Part shown: positions 16,846-23,653 of the stretch, piece by piece
Numbering within the stretch: position 1 is the stretch's first letter
Layout of the letters: each line of letters starts with the position of its first letter
DNA from: an uncultured Coriobacteriaceae bacterium
GTDB taxonomy: Bacteria; Actinomycetota; Coriobacteriia; Coriobacteriales; Atopobiaceae
Assembly (NCBI GenBank): GCA_902791035.1
Contig: CADAUA010000009.1
Location: forward strand, 1-64,000
DNA length: 64,000 nucleotides
Direction of reading: 5' to 3'
Program-made: the position numbers and the translations under genes
Notes under the pieces: model-generated
The model's input: the letters and a program-made list of their open reading frames with translations, nothing else
What the model was told of the DNA's origin: nothing
Database searches by the model: none

Positions 16846-17589
16846 CTAGCCGAACATCAGCCCGTCGAAGTCATAGCAGCCCGCGGGACGCCCCGCCAGG
16901 CGCTTTGCCGCTGCGAGCGCGCCCTGCACGAAGATCTGCCGGCTGGTGGCCCGGTGGGTCACGCAGACCTCCTCGTCGGTACCGAAGAAGTGCAACTCGT
17001 GGGTCCCCGCCACGGTACCGCCGCGCAGACTGTGCATGCCCACCTCGCGTGCCGGCCTGGCACCCACCATCCCCTCGCGCCCATAGGCCACCGGGCACTC
17101 ACCCGTGGGGTCAACCTCGGCGAGCAGCATCTTGGCCGTGCCAGAGGGGGCGTCGGCCTTCTTGTTGTGGTGGGTCTCCACGATCTCCACGTCCCAGCCG
17201 GGAAGCTCCTCCGCGGCCAGGCGCGCAAGGTGGCGCACCACGGCCACGCCCAGCGAGTAGTTGCCCGAGTGGATTACGGGGGCCACCTGGCCTAGCGCCA
17301 CGATCGCCGCCAGGTCCTCATCCGAGAGCCCAGTCGTGCCACTCACCAGGGCCGCGCCCGTCCGTCGAACATAGGCCACCACGTGCGGGAGTGCCGCAGG
17401 GGCCGAGAAGTCCACGACAACGCTCGCGGCAGGTGCCGCCTCGTCGAGCTCGGCCGCGTTGTCGGCATCATAGGCACCCGCGAGCGCAAGCGCGGGGTCT
17501 GCCTCCACAGCCTGGCACACGAGCGACCCCATGCGGCCGCGGGCTCCCACCACCACGACGTCCAGGACGCCCTTGTCCACGCTAGCCAA
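16846..17589 (-). CDS. dapB: 4-hydroxy-tetrahydrodipicolinate reductase
   Basis: NAD(P)H-dependent reductase of diaminopimelate/lysine synthesis, 247 residues, normal length. The dinucleotide-binding motif VVVGARGRMGS lies near residue 11, the catalytic/substrate motif ETHHNKKADAPSGTA near 140, and a Gly-Thr-His segment GGTVAGTHELHFFG follows. It overlaps the end of dapA by 8 bases. The longest frame starts at TTG 17589; GTG at 17580 is an alternative, and GGGGAG about 10 bases upstream of the TTG could serve either. Being directly after dapA it forms a two-gene pathway operon, and an array of 38-bp repeats follows its stop. Confidence 0.94.
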   Translation of the reverse strand: MASVDKGVLDVVVVGARGRMGSLVCQAVEADPALALAGAYDADNAAELDEAAPAASVVVDFSAPAALPHVVAYVRRTGAALVSGTTGLSDEDLAAIVALGQVAPVIHSGNYSLGVAVVRHLARLAAEELPGWDVEIVETHHNKKADAPSGTAKMLLAEVDPTGECPVAYGREGMVGARPAREVGMHSLRGGTVAGTHELHFFGTDEEVCVTHRATSRQIFVQGALAAAKRLAGRPAGCYDFDGLMFG

Positions 17590-18472
17590 GGAGACCCACT
17601 CCCCTCATGGCCGCCTCCAGCTGGGCCGCACCGGCCTCGCTGATGCGCGTGAGGGGCAGACGGTAGTTCTCCCCGATGAGCCCCATTCGGGCCAGCGCCG
17701 CCTTCACGGGGATGGGATTGACCTCGCAGAAGAGGGCGTGCACCAGGTCCAGCCCCTCGAGCTGGAGCCGCAGCGCCTCGTCGGGCCTGCCGTCGAACCA
17801 GGCCTGGCAGAGGTCGTGGGTCACCTGGGGCTGGACGTCTGCCCACACGCTCACCACGCCCGAGCCGCCCAGCGAGAGGATGGGGACGATCATGTCGTCG
17901 TTGCCGCTCATCATGTGGAAGTCGTCGCTCACGTAGCGAGCCACCTTGGCTGCGTAGCTGATGTTCCCGGAAGCCTCCTTGATGCCCCAGGCGTTTGGGT
18001 GGGAGGCCAGGCGCGCCACGTTGCCCTCGCTGATGGAGCAGCCGGTGCGACCAGGGATGTTGTAGAGGATGCTGGGCACCTCGGTGCGGTCCAGCACGTA
18101 CTTGAAGTGCTGGTAGATGCCCTCCTCGTTGGACTTGTTGTAGTAGGGCGTGATGAGAAGAAGCCCGTCCACCCCCACGGCCTCGAGCGCCTTGGCCTTG
18201 GCCATGGACTCCGCCGTGGAGTTGGAGCCTGCGCCGCCGATCACGGGCACCCGCCCTGCCACCCGCTCGACCACGGCACGCGTGACCTCGATGTCCTCCG
18301 CGTCAGTCATCGTGGACGACTCGCCCGTGGTGCCCAGCACCAGGAAGCCGTCCGTGCAGCCCGCCAGCTGAAAGTCCACCAGGCGCTCCAGCGCCTCGAA
18401 GTCCACCGACCCATCCCCGGCAAAGGGCGTCACGAGCGCCACCACCGAGCCGCGCATCCCCTGCATGTCCAT
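17582..18472 (-). CDS. dapA: 4-hydroxy-tetrahydrodipicolinate synthase
   Basis: Class I aldolase of 296 residues that condenses pyruvate with aspartate semialdehyde, the first committed step to diaminopimelate and lysine. Recognisable landmarks are VTPFAGDGSVD, LGTTGESSTMT, VIGGAGSNST, the proton-relay Tyr in ITPYYNKS, YNIPGRTG, and the Schiff-base lysine in WGIKEASGN. The start ATG at 18472 is preceded by AGGAGG with a 9-base spacer; the open frame continues upstream only by chance. It leads dapA-dapB. The 5' region is long and an intrinsic terminator on the same strand lies about 280 bases before the start (18751-18796). Confidence 0.95.
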   Translation of the reverse strand: MDMQGMRGSVVALVTPFAGDGSVDFEALERLVDFQLAGCTDGFLVLGTTGESSTMTDAEDIEVTRAVVERVAGRVPVIGGAGSNSTAESMAKAKALEAVGVDGLLLITPYYNKSNEEGIYQHFKYVLDRTEVPSILYNIPGRTGCSISEGNVARLASHPNAWGIKEASGNISYAAKVARYVSDDFHMMSGNDDMIVPILSLGGSGVVSVWADVQPQVTHDLCQAWFDGRPDEALRLQLEGLDLVHALFCEVNPIPVKAALARMGLIGENYRLPLTRISEAGAAQLEAAMRGVGLLG

Positions 18473-18750
18473 AAGAAGGTCCCTCCTGTATGCCGGCGTC
18501 GGAAGGCCAGCGGAGGGGCGCACCCCTGCGCGATAGCCCTCCCACGCACCGCGTGGACAGTCCCGCGGGTCTTGTCCCGCGAGCCCACCCCCATGCCGTG
18601 CCCGACGTGGGAATTCGGCGGCCATCGCCTCCCCCGGGGTCGCAGCCTGCCGGCTCGCCCGGGCTCTTCGTGCCCGCTCCTCTATCGTTGTGGGCTAGGC
18701 TAGCACGTCGCGCAACACCCGACAACGTCCTCGGGTCGCAGTCCCCGGCC

Positions 18751-18796
18751 ACACACAAAAGAAATGCGGGAGGGCCCGCTAGGGGGCCACTCCCGC
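18751..18796 (-). terminator. Intrinsic terminator upstream of dapA on the dapA strand
   Basis: Read on the minus strand: GCGGGAG-T-GGCCC, loop, GGGCC-CTCCCGC (stem 18766-18796, one bulged base), followed at once by ATTTCTTTTGTGT. It is a complete intrinsic terminator placed between two divergent genes and pointing toward dapA. Either a leader RNA starts between 18800 and 19010 and is attenuated here, or a short RNA ends here. I see no lysine-riboswitch core or T-box GGTGG-ACCGCG in the preceding bases. The interval 18473-18750 holds a hairpin (CGCGGG/CCCGCG near 18560) and no gene. Confidence 0.75.
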
Positions 18797-19023
18797 CGGA
18801 GGGTTGCGGACGGTGCGTAGGATGGGATGGGGAGGGGGGCACCGACCGCCGTGTTTGTCTGCGACAAAGTATGCCGTCCGGATGTGGCCAGAAGGTAAAC
18901 GGCACGTGCCTAACATGTAATGTCCCCGCGACAGACACACTTCCTCCATGGCAGAGCGCGCGCCCGCGGACCTACCATAGTAAGCTGAAGCCAACATACC
19001 CCTTCAGTCCCATGGAGGACCGC

Positions 19024-20241
19024 GTGGACCAGAGGATCATCCAGGAGGCACGGCGCTACGCCGCCTCGTGCCGCACCGAGGAGGTCGAGCTCCTGAGGAG
19101 GCTCGCCTCCATACCCTCGCCCACCAGGCATGAGGGCTTGAGGGCCCGCTTCGTCCGGGACTGGTTCGTCCGTCAGGGGGCGGACCCTGAGTCCGTGCGC
19201 ATAGACGACGCGGGCAACGTGGTGCTCCACATCGCCGACGACGGGGTCTCGGACCTCGCGGTGTTCGCGGCCCACACAGACGTGGTCTTCCCCGACACCC
19301 AACCCATCCCGGTGACGGAGCACGACGGCCGCATGGAGGCCCCGGGGGTGGGGGACGACACGGCCAACCTCGTGGGCCTCATGCTGGCCACCCGCCAGAT
19401 GCTGCGCCACCGCGACCACCTGCGACGCGGCGTCCTCGTGGTGGCCGACACCTGCGAGGAGGGCTTGGGGAACCTCCGCGGAACCAAGGAGCTCTTCCAA
19501 CGCTACGCCTCGCGCGTGCACACCTTCGTGTCGTTCGACCTCTACCTGGGCGAGTGCGTGGTGCATGCGGTGGGATCGCACCGCTGGAAGCTCCGCGTGA
19601 CCACCCAGGGCGGCCACTCCTGGGAGGACTTCGGCCGCGCCAACGCCCTCGAGGTGGCCTGCAGGATCGTGGAGGGGCTCTACGCCCTCCCCAGACCCGA
19701 CGACGCCCGTACCAGCGTGAACGTGGGCAGGATGGAGGGCGGCACCACGGTCAACGCCATCGCTGCAGCCGCCGAGGTCGTGCTCGAGTACCGGAGCACC
19801 TCCGACGAGGCACTCGCCCAGATGCGCTCGGGGCTCGAGGCCCTCATCGACTCCTGCCGTTCCGACGAGGTTGCCATAGAGCTTGAGCTCCTGGGAGTGC
19901 GGCCGGCCTCGGGCGACGTGGACGGCTCCCTGGAGGGACGCCTGGTCGCGGCGGCCGACGAGGCGATCTCCGCCGTGGCAGGCGAGAAGGTCCGCCACAC
20001 CGCAAGCTCCACGGACGCGAATGTCCCGCTCTCGCTCGGCATCCCCGCCATAACGGTGGGTGCCGTGGCGGGTGGCCTCCTCCACACCCGCGACGAGTGG
20101 GTGGACGAGTCCAGCCTCCCGCGCGGGCTCGCCATGACCTATGCCCTCATGGCGCACCTCTCGGGCCTGCATGCCGAGCAAGACGCAGACGTGGCCAAGA
20201 CGGACGCGCCCGAGGCCGAAGGTAACAAGGACGTGGCCTAA
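19024..20241 (+). CDS. M20 family metallopeptidase
   Basis: Zinc-dependent exopeptidase/deacylase of the M20 (PepT/ArgE/CPG2-like) family, about 405 residues, cytoplasmic. Metal and catalytic motifs are FAAHTDVVFPD, GVGDDTANLVG and DTCEEGLGN (general-base Glu), and a dimerisation domain of GGHSWEDFGRANALEVACRI type follows. The C-terminal metal His lies in GGLLHTRDEWV. An in-frame ATG lies at 19012, but its GGAGG is exactly placed (5-base spacer) for GTG 19024, which I prefer. The final 25 residues are a charged tail (ADVAKTDAPEAEGNKDVA). It is divergent from dapA and ends in a hairpin terminator. Substrate unknown. Confidence 0.88.
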   Translation: MDQRIIQEARRYAASCRTEEVELLRRLASIPSPTRHEGLRARFVRDWFVRQGADPESVRIDDAGNVVLHIADDGVSDLAVFAAHTDVVFPDTQPIPVTEHDGRMEAPGVGDDTANLVGLMLATRQMLRHRDHLRRGVLVVADTCEEGLGNLRGTKELFQRYASRVHTFVSFDLYLGECVVHAVGSHRWKLRVTTQGGHSWEDFGRANALEVACRIVEGLYALPRPDDARTSVNVGRMEGGTTVNAIAAAAEVVLEYRSTSDEALAQMRSGLEALIDSCRSDEVAIELELLGVRPASGDVDGSLEGRLVAAADEAISAVAGEKVRHTASSTDANVPLSLGIPAITVGAVAGGLLHTRDEWVDESSLPRGLAMTYALMAHLSGLHAEQDADVAKTDAPEAEGNKDVA

Positions 20242-20319
20242 CGGGCGGCCCGGGCCTGTGGCCGGGCATGAAGAAGGCCCGGCACCGGTCGCGCACTCGC
20301 GATTCCAGGTCCCGGGCCT

Positions 20320-20347
20320 GCCGGCATGCTGCCGGCGCTTGTCTTTG
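20320..20347 (+). terminator. Terminator after the M20 peptidase gene
   Basis: GCCGGCA (20320-20326), loop TGC, TGCCGGC (20330-20336), followed by GCTTGTCTTTG. The T-rich tail and position 79 bases after the stop fit a Rho-independent terminator. Confidence 0.6.
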
Positions 20348-20402
20348 TCGGCTGGTTGGGGACGGGACGGGCGAACGTGCGCCATCACGCCCCGGTGACG
20401 CG

Positions 20403-20627
20403 TTAGGCCGCCTTCACGCACTTGACGAGCAGGTGCGAGTCGCCATGGTTTGCCTCGTGCGAGGCATACCAACGGTCAACATCCTTGAAGAGGATGACCG
20501 GGCTGTCGGCACTGAAGTGACGCTCGTGGTCGTCGAAGATGGCGCGATACTCGCCGCTCATGAACCAGCCGTCGAAGCACGCATCCAGCACCTTACGTTG
20601 ACGCTCGTTGAGATTCTTGACCTTCAT
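20403..20627 (-). CDS. Small hypothetical protein (74 aa)
   Basis: Unrecognised protein of 74 residues beginning MKVKNLNERQRKVLDACFDG. The gene is supported by a textbook AGGAGG with suitable spacing to ATG 20627. The sequence is soluble, with an HxE/HxxxxH-rich middle (DDHERHFSADSP, YASHEANHGDSH) and no membrane segment. The opening NERQRKVLDAC could be a short helix-turn-helix start, but that is a guess. It is a single-gene unit between the M20 peptidase (convergent) and the divergent lysR. Confidence 0.6.
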   Translation of the reverse strand: MKVKNLNERQRKVLDACFDGWFMSGEYRAIFDDHERHFSADSPVILFKDVDRWYASHEANHGDSHLLVKCVKAA

Positions 20628-20785
20628 GTCCACAACCTCCTTCTCAGTTGTCCATAGCAAGTCGGTAAACGGTTCCGACTTGTCGGTGAATAGCATACCC
20701 CCATCGGACAAAACGATTCCCGGCAAACCCATCCGGACGCTCAAACGCCGCGGATCGGCAACATTCCCTCCACGGTATCGTCATC

Positions 20786-20814
20786 TTGTATAGACAACCT
20801 TTAAGCCATATGAT
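20786..20814 (+). promoter_or_regulatory. lysR promoter with TTGTATAGACAA inverted repeat
   Basis: TTGTAT (20786-20791), 17-base spacer, TATGAT (20809-20814) is a near-consensus vegetative promoter 30 bases before the LysR start. The -35 element is part of a small inverted repeat TTGT-ATA-GACAA. Its half TATAGACAA recurs, inverted, as TTGTCTATA at 22318-22326 between tatA and deoD. Confidence 0.6.
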
Positions 20815-20843
20815 GCGCTTGTGAACAGGTACGGGAGGATGGC

Positions 20844-21713
20844 ATGAACCTCAAGCAGCTGCGCTACTTCGTGGCCATCGCGGAGGAGCGCCAGATCACT
20901 GCGGCGGCACGCAGGCTCAACATCTCGCAGCCGCCGCTCTCCTACGAGCTTGCCCAGCTGGAGCGCGAGTTGGGCGTCCGGCTCGTGGACCGGGGGCCGC
21001 GTGGCGTCACGCTCACGGACGCGGGACGCCTGCTCTACGGACGCGCGCAGCAGATCCTATCGCTCACGAGCGCCACCGAGCTCGAGGTGGCGAGCGCGGG
21101 CAAGGGCCTGGCCGGCACGCTGCCGGTGGGCGTGGACCCGTCGTGCGCGGGGCTGGTGCCCCAGGAGCGCCTGCTCGACCTGCGCTCACGCTATCCCCAG
21201 GTGGCATTCGAGCTCAGGGAGGATGCCACCCATGCGGTGCTCGACATGCTGGAGACCGGGGTCGTGGAGGTCGGCGTGGTGCGCACGCCCTTCAAGAGCG
21301 AGCACCTGCGGTGCCGCTTCGGCCGCACCGAGCGGGCCGTGTGCGTGATGCCCTGCGACCTGGACGTGGGTGGCGAGGCCAGCTGCACGGTGGAGGACCT
21401 GGCGGCGTCTCCGCTCGTGCTCGCACGTCGCATGGAGCCGCTGGTACGACAGGCCTTCTCTGCGCGGGGGCTCGACGCCCACGTGGCCTGCCTCACCGAC
21501 GACGCGCGGACGGCCGTCGTGTGGGCGCGTGCCGGCATGGGCGTCGCGCTGGCGCCAGAGTCCCTCATCCGCGTGACCGACACCGGAGATCAGTTCATCA
21601 AGGTCCTGGAGTGCGACGAGCTGTCGTCACGCGCAGCGGTGGTGTGGAGGGCCGACCGCAGGCTCTCGCCCCTGGCCGACCGCTTCGTGGCTCTTCTCGG
21701 CGAGCTCGCCTGA
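20844..21713 (+). CDS. LysR family transcriptional regulator
   Basis: LysR-type regulator, 289 residues. The N-terminal winged helix-turn-helix is complete (MNLKQLRYFVAIAEERQITAAARRLN, then SQPPLSYELAQLERELGVRL). An effector-binding domain follows from about residue 90 (GTLPVGVDPSCAG). GGGAGG lies 5 bases before the ATG. The target is not given by the context: the nearest neighbours are the convergent tatA-like gene and then deoD. A shared TTGTCTATA word in its own promoter and in the tatA-deoD intergenic region could be its operator (inference). The effector is unknown. Confidence 0.93.
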   Translation: MNLKQLRYFVAIAEERQITAAARRLNISQPPLSYELAQLERELGVRLVDRGPRGVTLTDAGRLLYGRAQQILSLTSATELEVASAGKGLAGTLPVGVDPSCAGLVPQERLLDLRSRYPQVAFELREDATHAVLDMLETGVVEVGVVRTPFKSEHLRCRFGRTERAVCVMPCDLDVGGEASCTVEDLAASPLVLARRMEPLVRQAFSARGLDAHVACLTDDARTAVVWARAGMGVALAPESLIRVTDTGDQFIKVLECDELSSRAAVVWRADRRLSPLADRFVALLGELA

Positions 21714-21728
21714 TTGCGGCCGCGGGTA

Positions 21729-21785
21729 CGAACTTCAGGTTGGTAGAGCCCGCCCGGCCGCCTCGCCCAACTAACCTGAAGTTCG
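21729..21785. repeat. Inverted repeat CGAACTTCAGGTT ... AACCTGAAGTTCG
   Basis: Perfect 13-base arms (21729-21741 and 21773-21785) around a 31-base, GC-rich spacer. It lies 15 bases after the lysR stop between convergent genes. The arms are AT-richer than the surroundings and no T-tract follows, so it looks like another locus-specific word pair rather than a normal terminator. Confidence 0.8.
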
Positions 21786-21825
21786 CGACCATGCCGGACG
21801 GGCCAGGACGTCCGACTCTGGGGGC

Positions 21826-21861
21826 AGACAAGAACGGACCCCACCGGATGGCGGGGCCCGT
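21826..21861 (-). terminator. Terminator of the tatA-like gene
   Basis: On the minus strand ACGGGCCCCGCC (21861-21850), loop ATCC, GGTGGGGTCCGT (21845-21834) pairs along 12 positions including two G-U pairs, then TCTTGTCT. It lies about 90 bases after the tatA-like stop. Confidence 0.65.
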
Positions 21862-21952
21862 CTGGAAGGAAGGGCTTATCTCTGCGCCAGCTCAAGCGTG
21901 TGCGTACGGCCCATAGGCTCAGCATTGGCGAGGCCATCCGGCCGAGGCCGTC

Positions 21953-22210
21953 CTACGCCGCGTCCTCGTCGGCGTCGTCCGGGTCCTCGACTGCGTCGGG
22001 CTCGGCCGCCTGGGACTTGGACTTCTTGGCAGATGCGGCCTTGGGGGTGTCGTCATCCTCGCCGTCGTCACCCTCCTCCATGCCCTCGCGGACGCTCTTG
22101 ATCGTCTTGCCCATGGCCGTGCCCAGCTTGGGCAGGTTCTTGGGCCCGAAGATGACCAGCGCGACGAGGAGGATTATGAGAAGCTCGGGAACACCCATAC
22201 CAAGGATCAT
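21953..22210 (-). CDS. tatA: Sec-independent translocase TatA/TatB-like protein
   Basis: Twin-arginine translocase pore or adaptor subunit, 85 residues. An N-terminal membrane helix (GVPELLIILLVALVIFGPKNLPKLG) has the family glutamate near residue 8 and the FGPxxLPxLG hinge, followed by an amphipathic helix (GTAMGKTIKSVREGM). The last 45 residues are very acidic and Ala/Lys-rich (EEGDDGEDDD, AEPDAVEDPDDADEDAA). GGAG with a 6-base spacer supports ATG 22210. No tatC is nearby. Two proteins in this window (27184 and 60565 genes) have twin-arginine signal sequences that could use it. Confidence 0.85.
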   Translation of the reverse strand: MILGMGVPELLIILLVALVIFGPKNLPKLGTAMGKTIKSVREGMEEGDDGEDDDTPKAASAKKSKSQAAEPDAVEDPDDADEDAA

Positions 22211-22279
22211 GAGAGACTCCAATCGGACTTGCGGCAGCCTGCGTGCCGTTCTTCGCAAACGATGGTAAGGCTCGAGCAA

Positions 22280-22330
22280 CCATATGAAAAATACCAATAG
22301 TATTACCATGCCATATATTGTCTATATGTG
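22280..22330. promoter_or_regulatory. AT-rich tatA-deoD divergent control region with TTGTCTATA
   Basis: The only markedly AT-rich stretch nearby. On the minus strand TAGACA (22325-22320) is followed after 16 bases by TACTAT, a plausible tatA promoter. The sequence CATATATTGTCTATATG is an imperfect inverted repeat around TTGTC, and TTGTCTATA (22318-22326) is the inverse of TATAGACAA in the lysR promoter. CATATG occurs in both regions too. Confidence 0.45.
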
Positions 22331-22349
22331 TGACGCGCATGTCTCCGCT

Positions 22350-22379
22350 GTGACCCCATGCCCCCTCGACGGGTAGAAT
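22350..22379 (+). promoter_or_regulatory. Candidate deoD promoter
   Basis: GTGACC (22350-22355), 18-base spacer, TAGAAT (22374-22379), about 35 bases before the deoD start. This would give a 5' leader of roughly 27 bases holding the ribosome site AAAGGA. Confidence 0.45.
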
Positions 22380-22413
22380 GGCCTCGTCTGCAGCATCGAC
22401 CGAAAGGAACCCC

Positions 22414-23139
22414 ATGTTCGAGACCGCTTCCGCCTGCATCAGGTGCAACAAGGAGGACGTCGCCAAGGTCGTCCTCATGCCTGGCGACCCCCTGCGCGCC
22501 AAGTTCATTGCCGAGAACTACCTCGAGGACCCCATCCTCTTCAACGACGTGCGTAACATGCTGGGCTACACCGGCACCTACAAGGGCAAGCGCATCTCCG
22601 TCATGGGCTCCGGCATGGGCATCCCCAGCATGTGCCTCTACGCCCACGAGCTCTTCACCCAGGTGGGCGTGGATGCCATCATCCGCGTGGGCACCACGGG
22701 CGGCCTGCAGGACGGCCTGCATGCCGGCGACCTCGTGATCGCCATGAGCGCGGCCACCAACTCCGACATCGCCGGCCTCTACGACTCCCCCGTCAAGCTC
22801 GCCCCCACGGCAGACTGGGGCATGCTCAGAGCCGCCGTGCAGTCCTGCGACGAGCTTGGGTACGACTACAAGGTCGGCCAGGTCGTGAGCTCGGACGTCT
22901 TCTACAACCCGCGTCAGGACGCCCCCCTGCGCTACAAGGACCTCGGCCTTCTCTGCGTGGAGATGGAGACCGCCGGTCTCTACATCGAGGCCCAGGCGTC
23001 GCACAAGAAGGCCGTCTCCATCCTCTCCGTGAGCGACACCTTCTTCACCGGCGAGTCCCTCTCCGCCGACGAGCGCGAGAAGAGCTTCACCAACATGATG
23101 GAGGCCTCGCTCGAGACCGCCTGGAAGACGATCGACTAG
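22414..23139 (+). CDS. deoD: Purine-nucleoside phosphorylase, DeoD type
   Basis: Hexameric nucleoside phosphorylase of the DeoD/Udp family, 241 residues, which splits purine nucleosides with phosphate to base plus ribose-1-phosphate. Landmarks are the phosphate-binding PGDPLRAKFIAENYL near residue 21, GMGIPSMCLYAHELF, RVGTTGGLQ, and the substrate-binding VEMETAGLY near 180, followed by SVSDTFFTGE. GDPLRAKFIAE and the ME-A/T-AGLY context favour DeoD over uridine phosphorylase. AAAGGA lies 5 bases before ATG 22414. The gene stands alone, with a perfect 28-bp-arm hairpin directly after it. Confidence 0.92.
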   Translation: MFETASACIRCNKEDVAKVVLMPGDPLRAKFIAENYLEDPILFNDVRNMLGYTGTYKGKRISVMGSGMGIPSMCLYAHELFTQVGVDAIIRVGTTGGLQDGLHAGDLVIAMSAATNSDIAGLYDSPVKLAPTADWGMLRAAVQSCDELGYDYKVGQVVSSDVFYNPRQDAPLRYKDLGLLCVEMETAGLYIEAQASHKKAVSILSVSDTFFTGESLSADEREKSFTNMMEASLETAWKTID

Positions 23140-23152
23140 CCGCGCGCACATG

Positions 23153-23212
23153 AAACGTAGGGGGTACTCCCCCGTGTTTGCTGACAAACACGGGGGAGTA
23201 CCCCCTACGTTT
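23153..23212. repeat. Perfect 28-bp-arm inverted repeat after deoD
   Basis: Bases 23153-23180 and 23185-23212 are exact reverse complements (28 pairs) around the loop CTGA. The arm starts AAACGTAGGGGGTAC and ends CCGTGTTTG. It starts 14 bases after the deoD stop and ends 13 bases before the convergent ACT-domain gene. There is no T-tract. The innermost part, GTTTGCTGACAAAC, resembles GTTTG/CAAAC pairs at 16684-16700 and GTTTGTCTGCGACAAA at 18853-18868. Confidence 0.95.
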
Positions 23213-23224
23213 GCCCATCCGCGA

Positions 23225-23653
23225 CTAGGCGATCTCGTCCTGGTCGAGGACGTGGAAGCCCGCCTGCTCGAGCGCATACGCCGCCCGCGTGGCCAGCGCG
23301 TCTCCCGCCACCTTGAGCACCACCACTGCCCTGTTGTCATCCATGCTGAAGCAGTAGCCGTAGTCCACGGCGATGTCCAGGTCGTCGAAGACGGCCAGGA
23401 GCTCCGCCAGGCCGCCCGGCCGGTTGGGCACGGCCACGGCCGAGACCCGCGTGACCATGGCGCGGTAGCCGCGCTCGGCGAGGGCCGCCTTGGCGGAGCG
23501 GGCGTCGTCGCAGATGATGCGCACCACGCCGTACTCGGCGGTGTCCGCAATGGTCAGGGCCTTCATGTTGACCCCCACCTCGCCCATGGCGCGGCAGAGC
23601 TTGGCGAGGCGCCCCTCCTCGTTCTCGAGGAAGACGGTTAGCTGGTCGACCAT
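23225..23653 (-). CDS. Tandem ACT-domain protein
   Basis: Protein of 142 residues made of two ACT ligand-binding domains: MVDQLTVFLENEEGRLAKLCRAMGEVGVN (domain 1, residues 1-65) and VSAVAVPNRPGGLAELLAVFDDLDI (domain 2, from about 72). Such proteins sense small molecules, usually amino acids. Its ATG is the base directly after the paaK stop codon, so the two genes form an operon; in many anaerobes an ACT protein accompanies phenylacetate-CoA ligase, often with indolepyruvate oxidoreductase (family knowledge). A regulatory role on the ligase or on aryl-acid metabolism is likely but not shown. Confidence 0.88.
   Translation of the reverse strand: MVDQLTVFLENEEGRLAKLCRAMGEVGVNMKALTIADTAEYGVVRIICDDARSAKAALAERGYRAMVTRVSAVAVPNRPGGLAELLAVFDDLDIAVDYGYCFSMDDNRAVVVLKVAGDALATRAAYALEQAGFHVLDQDEIA

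Noticed and set aside
18779-18997. 72-codon frame on the minus strand in the dapA leader (contains FVADKHGG)
   Set aside because: No ribosome site; the similarity to a frame near 23180 comes from the shared GTTTG/CAAAC repeat DNA.
18800-19010. Lysine riboswitch or T-box before dapA
   Set aside because: Neither the L-box core nor the T-box conserved bases are seen; only the terminator is supported.
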